From Chaetoderma sp. LZ-2023a (Eukaryota; Mollusca; Caudofoveata; Chaetodermatida; Chaetodermatidae): a DNA stretch of 64,000 nucleotides. Where the stretch lies: contig CM067360.1 in NCBI GenBank assembly GCA_034401795.1, forward strand, positions 124,289,901 through 124,353,900, written 5' to 3'. Positions 54,982 to 64,000 of the stretch are shown here, one piece after another (the stretch's first letter is position 1; each line of letters begins with the position of its first letter). The translations under genes and the position numbers were made by a program. Under the pieces are notes generated by a model. That model ran no database searches, had not been told where the DNA came from, and was given only the letters and a program-made list of their open reading frames with translations.

Positions 54982-55679
54982 TATGGGAGTGAGTGATACA
55001 TAGAGATTGTGCTGTCTATCTATGTACATAGAGAAAATGTGGGGTGTTTTTTAGTTTGAATAGGTTTTTGGGGCACATGTCTTCATGCGATCAATCATAC
55101 CATTCATAATACATGAACTTTGACCATATTCAAGATAGCAATGCCTCTTTGACTTGAATTTCACTTTTAAAAAAATCCATTCGCTTATATGGAACTCCCT
55201 TTCTCAACAGCTCAGGTATTTATGCGCCCTTCAGAATTCTTATCAGCTTAGAAAATAACGTTACCTTCAGCACAATCACTGTACTGGTTACACCAAGTGG
55301 GAACATCATCTTCATCCAGCTGCCTGTAGCATCATACCGACTATACTCAATGAGGCAATGAAGAACCTCTCATCATCCAGTCCTGCAATAGAATAACGTG
55401 GTCACTACACAGAACCCTCCTATGACTCATGCAACACATTCACAACTCCTTGCATTCCTAACTCATTCAATTCATCTGGTTTACCACCCAGCCCCATGCC
55501 TTTTGGCCCTTAGTTCCCATCTTTACATGTACCATGAGACGGTCATTTCAACTAAGGCTGTGAGGCTACTACTCCGTACAAGTCAGACTAAGCTGAGTCT
55601 GCCCCAATTATGCCAAAAAGTATTTATGTATAAGAAGAAATATTAGTTACATGTACCCCTCCGGGATGCAGAAATTGTT
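54982..55679. other. Intron sequence without recognised features
   Basis: About 700 bp, AT-rich. Short ORFs here (for example 55398-55646) show no motif or codon pattern suggesting a gene. Confidence 0.6.
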
Positions 55680-56100
55680 TGAGTGGAGCTTTCGTGACCA
55701 TCTCAGTCACTTCTTCAGCACTAACTGATGGTCGCTGGCAACGTCACTCTACTCAGTTCTTGTGGAGTCATGTGACAGCATTGACTGGTAGACTGCTGGT
55801 ATACTGTAGCCCTCCTCTCGGTTCATGGTGGATTGGTGTTTGTAGATTTCGATGGCCTCTTTGACTTTTCATTTAAACAAGTTGGTCTCGATGTTGATGA
55901 CCACGGCATTGGTGGGGATGGTATGGCCAGTGGTTTCTGTGTGTTCTGCCACAGCCGAGTTGGTATTGAGTTGGTATTGATTTTTAGATGTTCTTAGACT
56001 CTGGTGCTGAGAGGCTTTTTTGTTTTGCAGATATATACGTCCCCTCACAATGGTCACATTTGATCTTGTAGATGACTCCAGGGAGGGAGTGCATGAGTGA
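55680..56100 (-). pseudogene. Penelope-like element relic, GIY-YIG endonuclease domain
   Basis: Minus-strand translation from about 56075 gives LPGVIYKIKCDHCEGTYIS, the GIY-YIG start with the cysteine pair usual in Penelope-like retroelements. Further down come SAVAEHTETTGHTI and, after a TGA in place of Arg, VKEAIEIYKHQSTMNREEGY. Deletions and frame changes make it non-functional. The RT part of the element is not visible nearby. The open frame at 55869-56510 mixes this relic with the low-complexity tract beside it. Confidence 0.7.
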
Positions 56101-56228
56101 ATGCGTATGAGGTGGATGGATGGATAGGTTGGTGGATGGATGGATGGCTGGGTAGTGGGTGGGTAGGTGAATGGATAGGCATATGGTGATGAGTGTTTGT
56201 GTGAGTGGATGGATGGATGGATTTGCAT
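56084..56228. repeat. GGAT-rich microsatellite
   Basis: Imperfect GGAT/GGTG/GGTA repeats such as GGATGGATGGATAGG and GTGGGTGGGTAGG. Low-complexity minus-strand frames (His/Pro/Ser-rich) come from it. Confidence 0.85.
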
Positions 56229-56285
56229 GCCAAGAAAGCCAAAATTCTTACCTAGTGAATACCCATAAATTGCAAGAAAAGAGAA

Positions 56286-56360
56286 GAGTGCATTTTCAAA
56301 AGTAGTCTTCTCTTTGCCTGCAAATGGGCCGTCTTGAGAAAAAAACCTTCTTTGCAGTTC
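56286..56360. repeat. Partial copy of repeat family C
   Basis: Contains TTCAAAAGTAGTCTTCTC followed by GCCTGCAAATGG, the right half of the family C palindrome. Confidence 0.55.
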
Positions 56361-56470
56361 ATGTTCATTATAGGATGAATGATAACACGTGTCTTTCCAC
56401 AGTTTAGACCTATCTCTAGCTAATAGTGTAATCAACACATCATGGGTATTTGTTTTGTGTATGTCTTCAG

Positions 56471-56573
56471 GTAAATCCACTGTTGGAAGCATTTGGCAAT
56501 GCACAAACATTAATGAATGACAACTCGAGCAGATTTGGAAAATACATCATGCTGAAATTCGGTGAAGGCAAAG
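56471..56573 (+). CDS. Unconventional myosin motor domain, switch I exon
   Basis: Acceptor TGTCTTCAG at 56462-56470, phase 0 entry, phase 1 exit before donor GTATTT at 56574. Encodes [11 protein letters not shown], then [10 protein letters not shown] and KFGEGK. NxNSSRFGK is the switch I motif that contacts nucleotide in the myosin active site. It joins in frame to the P-loop exon 53 kb upstream (QILM-VNPLL), as expected of myosins, so no exon is missing between them. Confidence 0.93.
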
Positions 56574-57008
56574 GTATTTATCTAATTGTTCTACTTATCT
56601 GTTTCTCTATTGCAAGGTATTTTGGTAAGTACAGGACAAAATATTGTATTGCACATGATTGATATATACATCTACAGTCAAGCATGTCCAAGAGGCCATC
56701 TAGAGACAAAGGCAGAACAAAAGCGAGACAGGCAAATCAAATATGGAACAATCCTACCTTGTAATTAATATAACTAGGATTGTTCCACTTTTGTTTTGTT
56801 TCCATTCTGTTTGTTTTTGTTTCTGTTGTGTATTAGCTTTGTGTTTGTTTCATCTTTGTTTTGTTTTTGCTTTTGTTCTTTTTTTGTCCCAGGACAATGT
56901 AAATTTGATTTGAACTGTACTGTATCTATGGTAACATATTCAATGCAGAATAAGATTGCCTTATTGATGTTTTGTCTCTGGATATCTGCTTTTGGTAATT
57001 CATCATTA
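56574..57008. other. Myosin intron, T-rich stretch, no other feature
   Basis: Contains a T/G-rich run at about 56775-56890 and an AACAATCCTACCTTGTAATT / AACTAGGATTGTT inverted pair near 56750-56780. No gene seen. Confidence 0.5.
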
Positions 57009-57200
57009 TCCCTTTAATGGTCAAAATGTGTCAATAAAATAACGTACAGATTTCTGGGAGAATGTGTCCATTTGCAGCCCAATGGAATGTTTGGCGGGAT
57101 TATCAAGCCACTTATTCCAGTGATTAGTTTTCTCAGATGTTTACCTAGCCTGCAAATGGTCCTTTCTGAAAAACAGTGCGAAAGCAATGGACCTTTCCAG
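57009..57200. repeat. Copy of repeat family C
   Basis: Starts CCCTTTAATGGTCA, contains GTGTCCATTTGCAG and GCCTGCAAATGGTCC in opposite orientation, ends near GGACCTTTCC. Diverged. Confidence 0.55.
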
Positions 57201-57212
57201 AGTAATGATTTC

Positions 57213-57960
57213 ATATGATGTCATAATCAGGTAAGCGGCGTGTAGGATGACATCATAAGCATTACGTCATAAATGATTCTATACGGCCCATCTTTAAATC
57301 TTAATAGTCTGGCACATTGTACAAATTGTATGTCTATTATTTAATAAACCTGCTGTTGAATATTTTGAAACTAATTTGACTAGGCGCTGTGGATGCCATA
57401 GGCAGCAACAGCACCCAGTCAAATCAAAATATTCAACAGCCTACCTGACTGAGTGTATAGTTTTCGGGAAATTGATAGTCAGGGAGTTCAGAGATCGATT
57501 GATCCCAACACGATCGATGTGTGGGCAGAGCTTAGAGATGGACGGGGCATGGCTAAAAATGGAAAGGTCCATTATTGGCCGGCCCAACCATTACCGAGTT
57601 AATGTGATTCTGACTGTGGTATTTCTCCATGCATATAAGACCTGGCTAATACCTGCCACTATACTGGTTAAACAACAGGGTAGACCTTTGGTTACTACCT
57701 AATTACCAACATATATTATGCTATGGTGACTTGGTGTATTAATGGCCCGCCCATCTCTAGCTTAGCTCCACCCACACCTCGATCGTGTTGGGATCGATCG
57801 ATCCATGAGCTCCCTGACTAATGTTTATTAAATAGTAAACGCATACAATTCGTATTTGACTATTTAGCGTTCAAGACAGAGTAAATCAAGTCACGTCATG
57901 ATTATGACTTCGTCCTACGTGTCATGTAGTTGATTATGATGTCATATCACACCATATGAT
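57213..57960. mobile_element. Foldback element with long inverted arms (about 750 bp)
   Basis: The left arm begins TCATATGATGTCATAATCA and contains GATCCCAACACGATCGATG. The right arm, in reverse, contains GATCGTGTTGGGATCG and ends GATTATGATGTCATATCAC. The arms converge on about 57540 and 57745 around a unique centre. The D2 hairpin interrupts the left arm. No ORF with a recognisable domain; probably a non-autonomous DNA element. Confidence 0.65.
57353..57439. repeat. Hairpin element D2 (about 87 bp)
   Basis: CTGTTGAATATTTTGAAAC pairs with TCAAAATATTCAACAG around ACTAGGCGCTGT and ACAGCACCCAGT. It lies in the left arm of the foldback element with no counterpart in the right arm. Confidence 0.7.
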
Positions 57961-58033
57961 GGATAGATAACCTGGAAAGGTGAATTGGTTTTTAACGGTA
58001 AAGATAATCTTCACTCTTCTTTTATCAAAACAG

Positions 58034-58187
58034 TACTTGGTGCTAAAATCTCGGAATATTTATTAGAAAAGTCACGAGTAGTGCGCCAGAGTAAAGGTGA
58101 AAATAACTTCCATATTTTCTACTGGATGCTCGCGGGGAAAACAACGGAGGAGCTTAACAAGCTGCATCTAAAAAAGACAGATTTCAG
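58034..58187 (+). CDS. Unconventional myosin motor domain, exon with [11 protein letters not shown]
   Basis: Acceptor CTTTTATCAAAACAG before 58034, entry phase 1, exit phase 2 at donor GTAATT (58188). Encodes [18 protein letters not shown] and [12 protein letters not shown], the conserved helix and strand that follow switch I in all myosins. Phases fit the exons on both sides. Confidence 0.93.
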
Positions 58188-58460
58188 GTAATTCAAGTAT
58201 TTACTTTATATCAGCCACCATATTTATTTATGGCACATATGTTTCTGGTCGACCATGTCAACTACCCTACACACATACCAGCCCATGTGCCATACTGAGC
58301 AAAGTTAATTATACTCATTAATACACATGCACGCATGCATGCAGGCAATCACGCACGCACAGAGACACACACACTTATATTTCTCTGGGTACAAGGACAT
58401 TAAGGGTGATTATATTACTGGCTAACATCTACTTACTGTACATTTGATTCATTTTTGTAG
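58188..58460. other. Myosin intron with simple repeats
   Basis: Contains CATGCACGCATGCATGCAGG and CACGCACGCACAGAGACAC-type low-complexity sequence at about 58325-58375. Nothing else seen. Confidence 0.6.
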
Positions 58461-58566
58461 ATACCTGTCAAATGGTCTTCAAACTGACAACACTCGAGTT
58501 ACCAGATTCAAGAATGAGTTTGCTGATTTGCAGAATTCTATGGACCTTGTTGGATTTACAGATGAC
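58461..58566 (+). CDS. Unconventional myosin motor domain, exon with RFKNEFADLQNSM
   Basis: Acceptor CATTTTTGTAG, entry phase 2, exit phase 0 at donor GTATGC (58567). Encodes YLSNGLQTDN, RFKNEFADLQNSM and DLVGFTDD. This corresponds to the segment before the conserved LAGVLHLGN helix. Shorter than the usual loop of class V/VII myosins, but colinear. Confidence 0.9.
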
Positions 58567-58619
58567 GTATGCATTGTATTTTTAAAACACTAACGCTCAA
58601 ATTAGTTAAAGAAAATTTT

Positions 58620-58672
58620 AATTTTCTCAGAAAATGTTCATTTGCAGGGCAAGAGTAGATTAAATTTTATAG
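58620..58672. repeat. Fragment of repeat family C
   Basis: AAAATGTTCATTTGCAGGGC and AAGAGTAGATTAAA match the left half of the family. Confidence 0.45.
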
Positions 58673-58679
58673 CCCACCA

Positions 58680-59200
58680 AAAATATTGGCGGGGTATTTG
58701 TTGATGTTTACAGGTGGGTGGGCAGTCGGGTGGGTGGACAGAAGAGTGGTTTCCACACGATAACTCTGCTACCATTTATTGGATCGCTTATAGGATGATT
58801 GGACTATGTCTGAGGAAGAAACCTATCAAAATCGACGATGATCCGAAATCCAATATCGCTGCCAGCCACCGGTGGCCATCTTTAAAATTGGTTTCCGAGT
58901 GGTAACTCTGTTTCTGTTAATGTTTATTGTGTTGCTATGAAACTTCAGAGGGTAGTTGGAATAGGTTTGGGGAAGAAACCTATCGAATATGTCGATTTGA
59001 AATCCAAGATGGCCTCCAGCCATCGGCGGCCATCTTGAAAATTGATTTCTGAGTGATAGCTCCGTTACCGTTTAGCAGATCACTTTGAAACTTCATAGGA
59101 TGACTGGTCTAGTTCTGAGGAAGAAATCATTATTTTCTGATAGCTCTTATTCATTGGTTTGTCATCATGGCGAGGTATTATGCACCGTTTGTGGAGCTCT
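58680..59200. repeat. Degenerate repeat with about three internal copies
   Basis: The series GGATGATTGGACTATGTCTG, GAGGAAGAAACCTATC and ATCCAATATCGCTGCCAGCC recurs with changes (GGGGAAGAAACCTATC and AAGATGGCCTCCAGCCATC; later GATGACTGGTCTAG). Probably an old interspersed repeat; the family is not identified. The ORF at 58714-58905 is a by-product. Confidence 0.5.
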
Positions 59201-59890
59201 TGTTAAATAAAAATAAATCACTGGAATGACTAATCTTGGTCTGCAAAAGAACATTTATCAAGGCGACTGCAAAACCCGATTTTGACCAGCTTAACGGTAA
59301 CGGAGCTAATGTAACAGATGCTTTACTTTTATGGAATATATTGATAAATACTTGGATGGTGTTTGACTGGAAGTTGTTACTCGCAGCCTAACTGCAATTT
59401 CCTGTCGCATCAATTTCTATATTCCTTTTCAAAACTTGTCATTTTCCATTTCACAAACTTGCTGCTTTACTTTCATTTCCATTTCTTAAACTTGCAACAT
59501 CTAAGCTGCATGTACACTAAATACAGTTAATTACATGGGAAAATGTGTACATGTACATTGTACTATTAGTAACCATAAAGCAGGAAGTTAGGCTGGCCAG
59601 AATATGAGTGTAGAATAATTTACAATTTTATGAGAGAATGTCTCATTTCTGGAGAAAACTGCTTTTATCTGATAATTTCCATTTGAATATTATGTTTCCG
59701 TTTGTATTTACAAACGTATTCCAGAAAAATTTACTTTTCTGTTGACTTCTGTTTGAATATCAATTATCTGTTTCTGTAAATTTGGTTCATTTTCCGTTAT
59801 TGTAGGAAAACCCTTGCCACACGGTATTGAGACATTTTCAGAATATCAGGTTTGAAATCGGTAGTAGATAATGTTCTTTACGGTCAACTC
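59201..59890. other. Intron sequence without recognised features
   Basis: AT-rich with scattered TTTCCATTT words. No ORF, RNA gene or clear element. Confidence 0.6.
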
Positions 59891-59896
59891 TGTTTT

Positions 59897-60110
59897 AACT
59901 CTCACGACGAAGCCGGCCAAAACCGGCCTCTGTAGTGGTCTTGGGGAATGTCTATTTGCAGGCCAAGAGAAGATTATTTTTGAAATTTTACCACTGGAAT
60001 GACTGGCTCGATAAATTTTCAAAAATAGTCTTCTCTTGGCTTAAAAATGGACATTCAATAAGTAAATATTTTAATTTTTTTAACAAACTTAGTCATTAAA
60101 GGGTTAACCC
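59897..60110. repeat. Copy of repeat family C
   Basis: Contains GCAGGCCAAGAGAAGATTAT, ACCACTGGAATGACTGGCTC and AATAGTCTTCTCTTGGC. It begins next to TTAA (TTTTAACTCTC) and ends CATTAAAGGGTTAACC. TTAA at both ends and the GGG end hint at piggyBac-type mobility. Confidence 0.55.
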
Positions 60111-60453
60111 CTCTTGCGTCATCACCAGTGCCTCAAAACTCTCAAAATGATCCTATATCAAGTAACCATTTAAAGGATAACTAATCCCATCTCTTGATAG
60201 CTATTCAGGTGATCTAACCCGCCGCTCATAAACTATCCAGGTAATTTTAAGCTTTTTATCATGCCGCTAAGGAAAGATATTCAGGATTTAGTAGTTAAAT
60301 GTTGGTACATTTCTACACCCTATGATGGCTGTCATGATTTACTTTTCAACCAATCAGAAAAACCCTAGTGTGTCTGCCTCGGTATATATGCTCAGTCATA
60401 GAGGCGGCAGCTATAGTTTGGCAATGTGGTATAAAAGCTATCCTACGGGTAAG
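60111..60453. other. Intron sequence without recognised features
   Basis: Mixed AT-rich sequence; nothing recognisable. Confidence 0.5.
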
Positions 60454-60531
60454 CTGTTGAATATTTTGAAACCAATTTGATTGCCATAGGCAGCAACAAC
60501 TTCCAGTCAAATTAGTTTCAAAATATTCAAT
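60454..60531. repeat. Hairpin element D3 (about 78 bp)
   Basis: CTGTTGAATATTTTGAAACC pairs with AGTTTCAAAATATTCAAT; the loop region has GCCATAGGCAGCAACAAC, as in D2. Confidence 0.7.
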
Positions 60532-60754
60532 GGGATGAGCGGTACATAATAAAGAATGCGATGCATTGGAGCTTACATGACATCACACACAATAGTTTGA
60601 GGAGACAAAATGGTGTCGATCGCTGTTCAACATTTACTCGATATTACAAAACAGGTAATTGCGATAGAGATCAGGGAATGTGACAGGATATGAATGATAT
60701 GGAATCCATAAACCATATTCTATCCGTGCATTACAACATTTGAGATGAGATTAG

Positions 60755-60985
60755 CATTGCTTTAATGGTCAGGATTTCTCAAGAAACTTGTGCTCAGTAG
60801 ATGTCCTTTTACAGGCCAAGAAACAAGTATTTTTGGATTTTACCACTGTATTGATTGGCTTGGTCTCAAGCCAGGCATTACAGCGGGATGTTTTAAAAAA
60901 TATGCTCACCTCAGCCTGCAAATGGACATTTAACAGGGGCCATTTAACAGGGGCCAGGTTAGCTGCCTGACCAGTGAAGTGTTAA
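60755..60985. repeat. Copy of repeat family C
   Basis: GCTTTAATGGTCAGG at the left, then TACAGGCCAAGAAACAAG and GCCTGCAAATGGACATTTAA. The GGCCATTTAACAGG motif is duplicated near the right end. Confidence 0.5.
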
Positions 60986-61084
60986 TATTTTAACGCTTGT
61001 AATACCCAGTAGAGTGGAAAATACTGAAATCTTTCTATTGACTTTGTATTGCTGCTTAATCGTTTAATTTGTTTTTAAAAAAGA

Positions 61085-61280
61085 AATTTTCTTATAAAAA
61101 ATGTCCATTTGCAGACCAAGAGAAGACTATTTTTTAATATTAACACTGGAATGACTGGCTCGGTTATCGAGCCAGTCATTCCAGTGGTAAATTTTCAAAA
61201 ATAGTTTTCTCTTGGTCTGCAAATGGACATTTCTCAAGACCACTGCAGAAGCCGTTTTTGACTGATATGAGTGTTAAATG
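61085..61280. repeat. Best-preserved copy of repeat family C, near palindrome
   Basis: Left half ATGTCCATTTGCAGACCAAG to CTGGAATGACTGGCTCGG; right half CGAGCCAGTCATTCCAG to CTTGGTCTGCAAATGGACAT. The centre is at about 61163-61166. It can fold into one long hairpin. Confidence 0.65.
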
Positions 61281-61458
61281 GTTACGGGTATCATTTATTG
61301 TGGGTCTAACGGCGCCAGTTAATTCTTAGTGTATGAACATGAAACCTTAACATGCTTTAAACAATATCAACTAAACATTTAAATTTATTATTTAATAAGA
61401 AATAAAATTGACCCTCGTATTTTCTTTGTGCATTTGTCCATTGTGGTTTATCTTTTAG

Positions 61459-61599
61459 GAAAAGGAGAGCTTATTTACAGCGCTGGCAGGTGTCCTTCAC
61501 TTGGGCAATGTGAAATTTGGCCGCCCGTCACAGAGCAGTGGTGGTGATGATGATGAATTGACCATACTGACCAAAGACGATGCTCTCTTACCTGCTTGT
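61459..61599 (+). CDS. Unconventional myosin motor domain, exon with LAGVLHLGNVKF
   Basis: Acceptor TTATCTTTTAG, phase 0 at both ends, donor GTAAGA at 61600. Encodes EKESLFTALAGVLHLGNVKF, the conserved helix HLGN of myosin motors, then a Ser/Gly/Asp-rich loop and LTILTKDDALLPAC. It follows GFTDD of the previous exon directly. The rest of the motor domain lies beyond the window or beyond A5. Confidence 0.92.
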
Positions 61600-61698
61600 G
61601 TAAGAATTCTGGTTATCACACTACATCCTTTTCGATGATCTTGATATTTGACCTCTTGACCTTGAGTTATCTTACCGGTCAGACAGACAGGCAGGCAG

Positions 61699-61918
61699 AC
61701 ATGATTATTGCGCTATTTTCTCTAGATTAATGAAGATTATTAGCTCACCTGGAGAGAATGGCCAAGTTAGATGGTGACCATCCATCATCCAGCAACAGAC
61801 AGACAGACAGACATGATTATTGCAATATTTTCTCTAGATTAATGAAGATTATTAGCTCACCTGGAGAGAATGGTCAAGTTCGATGCCATGGTGACCATCC
61901 ATCATCCGGCACCCATTT
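61699..61918 (+). repeat. Tandem duplication, about 112 bp twice
   Basis: ACATGATTATTG is followed by CTAGATTAATGAAGATTATT and GCTCACCTGGAGAGAATGG, all repeated 112 bp later. The left copy is preceded by a CAGA-repeat, and another CAGA-repeat sits at the junction, suggesting slippage or unequal exchange there. Confidence 0.8.
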
Positions 61919-61971
61919 GTCATCCATCTACTTTTGATACCAATTTCAGCAAATCTTGAGAGGAATCATCC

Positions 61972-62164
61972 TTTCACTTCAAGAGTATACTTACCTCCCT
62001 AATACTTTTGATATTGCTAAATATTGGCTTTCACTCAATAAACACTCAGATTTAAAACAGTTAGGTGCCCCTACTGGGCAGGGAGTCAGAGCGTAGTCTG
62101 GCGGATGCCAGCCCCACCACCGCGCATGCGCAGACTAGCACTTCCTCTTTGCTAGATTATTGGC
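61972..62164 (+). repeat. A5 left inverted terminal repeat
   Basis: Near-identical to A2 18481-18673 and to the reverse complement of A1 1969-2160. Confidence 0.88.
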
Positions 62165-62257
62165 AAAGAGATCACACATGTTTTTTTGTTCAATAGCTTT
62201 TTCGCTCTCTTAAACTGTTTAAGTGGTGTTTGTTTGGAGTGTTAGTCACTTTTTTGG

Positions 62258-62308
62258 ATGGCGGATAGGAATACGTCGCCACAGGAGGACGGAGGACCTT
62301 TAAATCAG
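62258..62308 (+). CDS. DIRS A5 gag exon 1
   Basis: ATG at 62258, peptide MADRNTSP to GPLNQ, donor CAG|GTGACT at 62309; the intron of 762 bp ends at 63070. Same peptide as A1. Confidence 0.65.
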
Positions 62309-63070
62309 GTGACTTCTAGTAAAATTAGCGAGTTTTCTTCCCGGTGTATTGTGTTTCCGGGACTCGCGTTTACCGTGATAAGCGCCTTAGTTAGTTGGTT
62401 TAGGTCAACTCGGTGCTACCTAGGACTAATTTCTCTTTCTGTTTCTGTCCACAGGTCTGTATGACGCTAGGTTGTGACGTCACAGTACCAGAGAATTAGT
62501 ATTCTCTCCACCATGGTTCCATTTCCTACTAACACTGTTAGGTTATCTAACCAAATGAAAAATTATGCCCAGTGAGTTGGAGGCCTGGTATAAAGGTCTT
62601 CTCACTTTGCCCTCTTGTTCCAATTCCTTCCCCATGAGGTGGAGAGAGTTAAGAGGCGTGCAGATGGTGGAGTTTCCGGTTCGTCACGTTGGATGGTTTG
62701 TCTATACAAAGTGTCAGGTATCTAGTTATTGATAATGTGGTGATGTTAATTATTGTAAACAATCAAAGGGAGATAATTAACATTTTTGCCAGTAAAGAGT
62801 TATCTATATGTATCTGATGGTTGTGTAGTCAACTTATCCATTCAGCATACAATTCGTCTTTGCACTTGGATGTTTTGTTGGGATCGAATTTTTCCTGTCA
62901 CGGGATTAATGACGTCATAATCAGCTGGCTATGTATTTATTAGCAATTCAAGCGCTAGGCTGGTTTTTGATGTATATTGATCTTTATGATCGTTTTCCTT
63001 CTCCTTGAGTTGGATTGAGTTTCTAAGCTTAACTAGTTGCTCATACTCCTTGTCCTTTGCCCTGTTTCAG

Positions 63071-64000
63071 GGACCGGGTTGCGCGTCCTGTGGACGTTTT
63101 ATGCATGTGAAGTTCTGGCCGCATCTGTGTTATCGATGTAGCCCTTGTGGTCCATTGATTAATTGTGACATATGTAAGCACTGGGGGGGCGAGTTAATGT
63201 CCGAATTCTTGTGCTGCTTACAGGCGACGGACAAGGTGGTAGTGGAGGAGAAGAAGAAGAAGCGGAAACGAGAGGTTGTAAGTGAGAAGGGTAAGGGGAA
63301 GGTCTCGTCCGCGGTGGATATGGAGACCTTCCGGACCGAGATGTTGGGAGAGATGAAGAGGACAATAAAAGATTTGGTTCCAGGGTTGCTTCGTGGCATG
63401 CTTCCTGGACCAGATCCTTTATTGTCCTCATCATCGGCTTCGGAGCAGGTAATCCCCGCCTCTGGATCGATTTTCCTTAGTCCGCTTCCGTTGTCCGACG
63501 ATTCAGAGGTGGCCCCATTAGAGGGGGCGTTCCACGGCCCTGGCAGCAGGCTTATTGCCGCGCCGATAGGGGACCGTGGACGGTTGTCGCTGGAACCCGC
63601 TGGCTGCTTATCAGTCCAGGGGTATCCGCACGCCGCGGTGGCCAGTACCTCCTATGGCACCGTTCCTGGTCAGCCCGGGTTAGCTCTCTTTGCTGACCCG
63701 GGGTCTAATCTTTCTGACCAGGGTGATGAGGATTACCTGCTAGGGTCGCCGTCTGACGACGCGGACATGGATAAAGACGTTTGTGCACCCCTCGCGGGGA
63801 ATACAGGCGCTTTTTTCCACGGTATTACTCACCCTGGAGTAAGGTCCGCGGTTCAGGTGGTGGCCCAGGGCGCTGCTGATGGCCAGCGGTACCGCATACC
63901 TCGGCTTGCCGAGAGTGTAGCTGGTGCTGGCCGGGCCCGTGGTAGGGCTATATATACCCCGCGCTCTACCGCGGTGCCTGCTCCTGGTCAAACCAGTGAT
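63071..64000 (+). CDS. DIRS A5 gag-like protein, exon 2 (partial)
   Basis: Begins GPGCASCGRF after the TTTCAG acceptor and is open to the window edge. Cysteine array and basic segment as in A2. Seen differences from A2 are a few substitutions (for example Lys to Glu near 63285, Glu to Lys near 63772). The remainder and the other ORFs are outside the window. Confidence 0.75.

Larger units (their letters stand above)
61972..64000 (+). mobile_element. DIRS-type retrotransposon A5, 5' part, cut by window end
   Basis: Family A, same subtype as A1 and A2 (terminus TTTCACTTCAAGAG). Inserted after GAGGAATCATCC in the intron following the LAGVLHLGN exon. The visible part is uninterrupted: left repeat, gag exon 1, intron with two CRE-like sites, and the first 310 codons of gag exon 2. 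Confidence 0.92.

Noticed and set aside
55869..56510. 213-codon minus-strand ORF as a gene
   Set aside because: It combines a Penelope-like relic with the antisense of a GGAT microsatellite and part of the myosin exon region; not a single gene.
56796..57017. Small Phe/Leu/Cys-rich ORF as a membrane protein
   Set aside because: Produced by a T/G-rich low-complexity intron stretch; no conserved motif.
1..64000. tRNA, rRNA or other classic RNA genes
   Set aside because: No cloverleaf, rRNA core or snRNA motifs recognised by eye on either strand.

Overview
This is intron-rich animal DNA, not prokaryotic. Five spliced exons of an unconventional myosin motor domain lie on the + strand at 3153-3255, 56471-56573, 58034-58187, 58461-58566 and 61459-61599, with matching intron phases and GT/AG borders. 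The mix of DIRS-type tyrosine-recombinase retrotransposons, a Penelope-like GIY-YIG relic and foldback MITEs suggests an aquatic invertebrate or other non-mammalian metazoan. The species cannot be fixed from this sequence alone.

Layout: 1-2160 is the 5' part of a DIRS element on the - strand (A1). 2161-3152 is intron with a palindromic MITE and a second short-repeat family. The P-loop exon ends at 3255. The next myosin exon starts at 56471, so the intron is about 53.2 kb. It is filled by a 59-bp tandem repeat, roughly 412 units in five blocks (3238-18480, 25529-29554, 36346-37844, 44873-45757, 51998-54721). Four DIRS elements interrupt the array, all in the gene's orientation: A2 (18481-25528), B (29555-36345), A3 (37845-44872) and A4 (45758-51997, missing its 3' end). 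54722-61971 holds four myosin exons and small repeats. 61972-64000 is the 5' part of another + strand DIRS element (A5).

The most striking observation is that the repeat unit is the myosin exon-intron junction itself. Its first 18 bases are the last six codons of the P-loop exon (EQQILM), followed by that exon's splice donor and about 41 bases of intron. The gene therefore carries several hundred tandem copies of one 5' splice site.

The DIRS elements fall into two families (A with five copies, B with one). Complete copies have inverted terminal repeats, an internal complementary region joining the complements of both ends, a gag-like ORF, an RT-RNase H-methyltransferase-like ORF and a tyrosine recombinase ORF. 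In both families the gag-like protein appears to be made by splicing a tiny ATG-bearing first exon to the main exon in phase 0. This restores the same cysteine array (CX2C-X12-CX2CX2C-X5-CX2C). The recombinase frame is open from just after the gag stop through the whole RT ORF. A2 and B look intact; A3 and A4 are damaged. Their shared flanking repeat variants suggest A3 and A4 are one insertion later duplicated with the array.

All assignments come from reading motifs by eye. No database search, alignment program or expression data was available.
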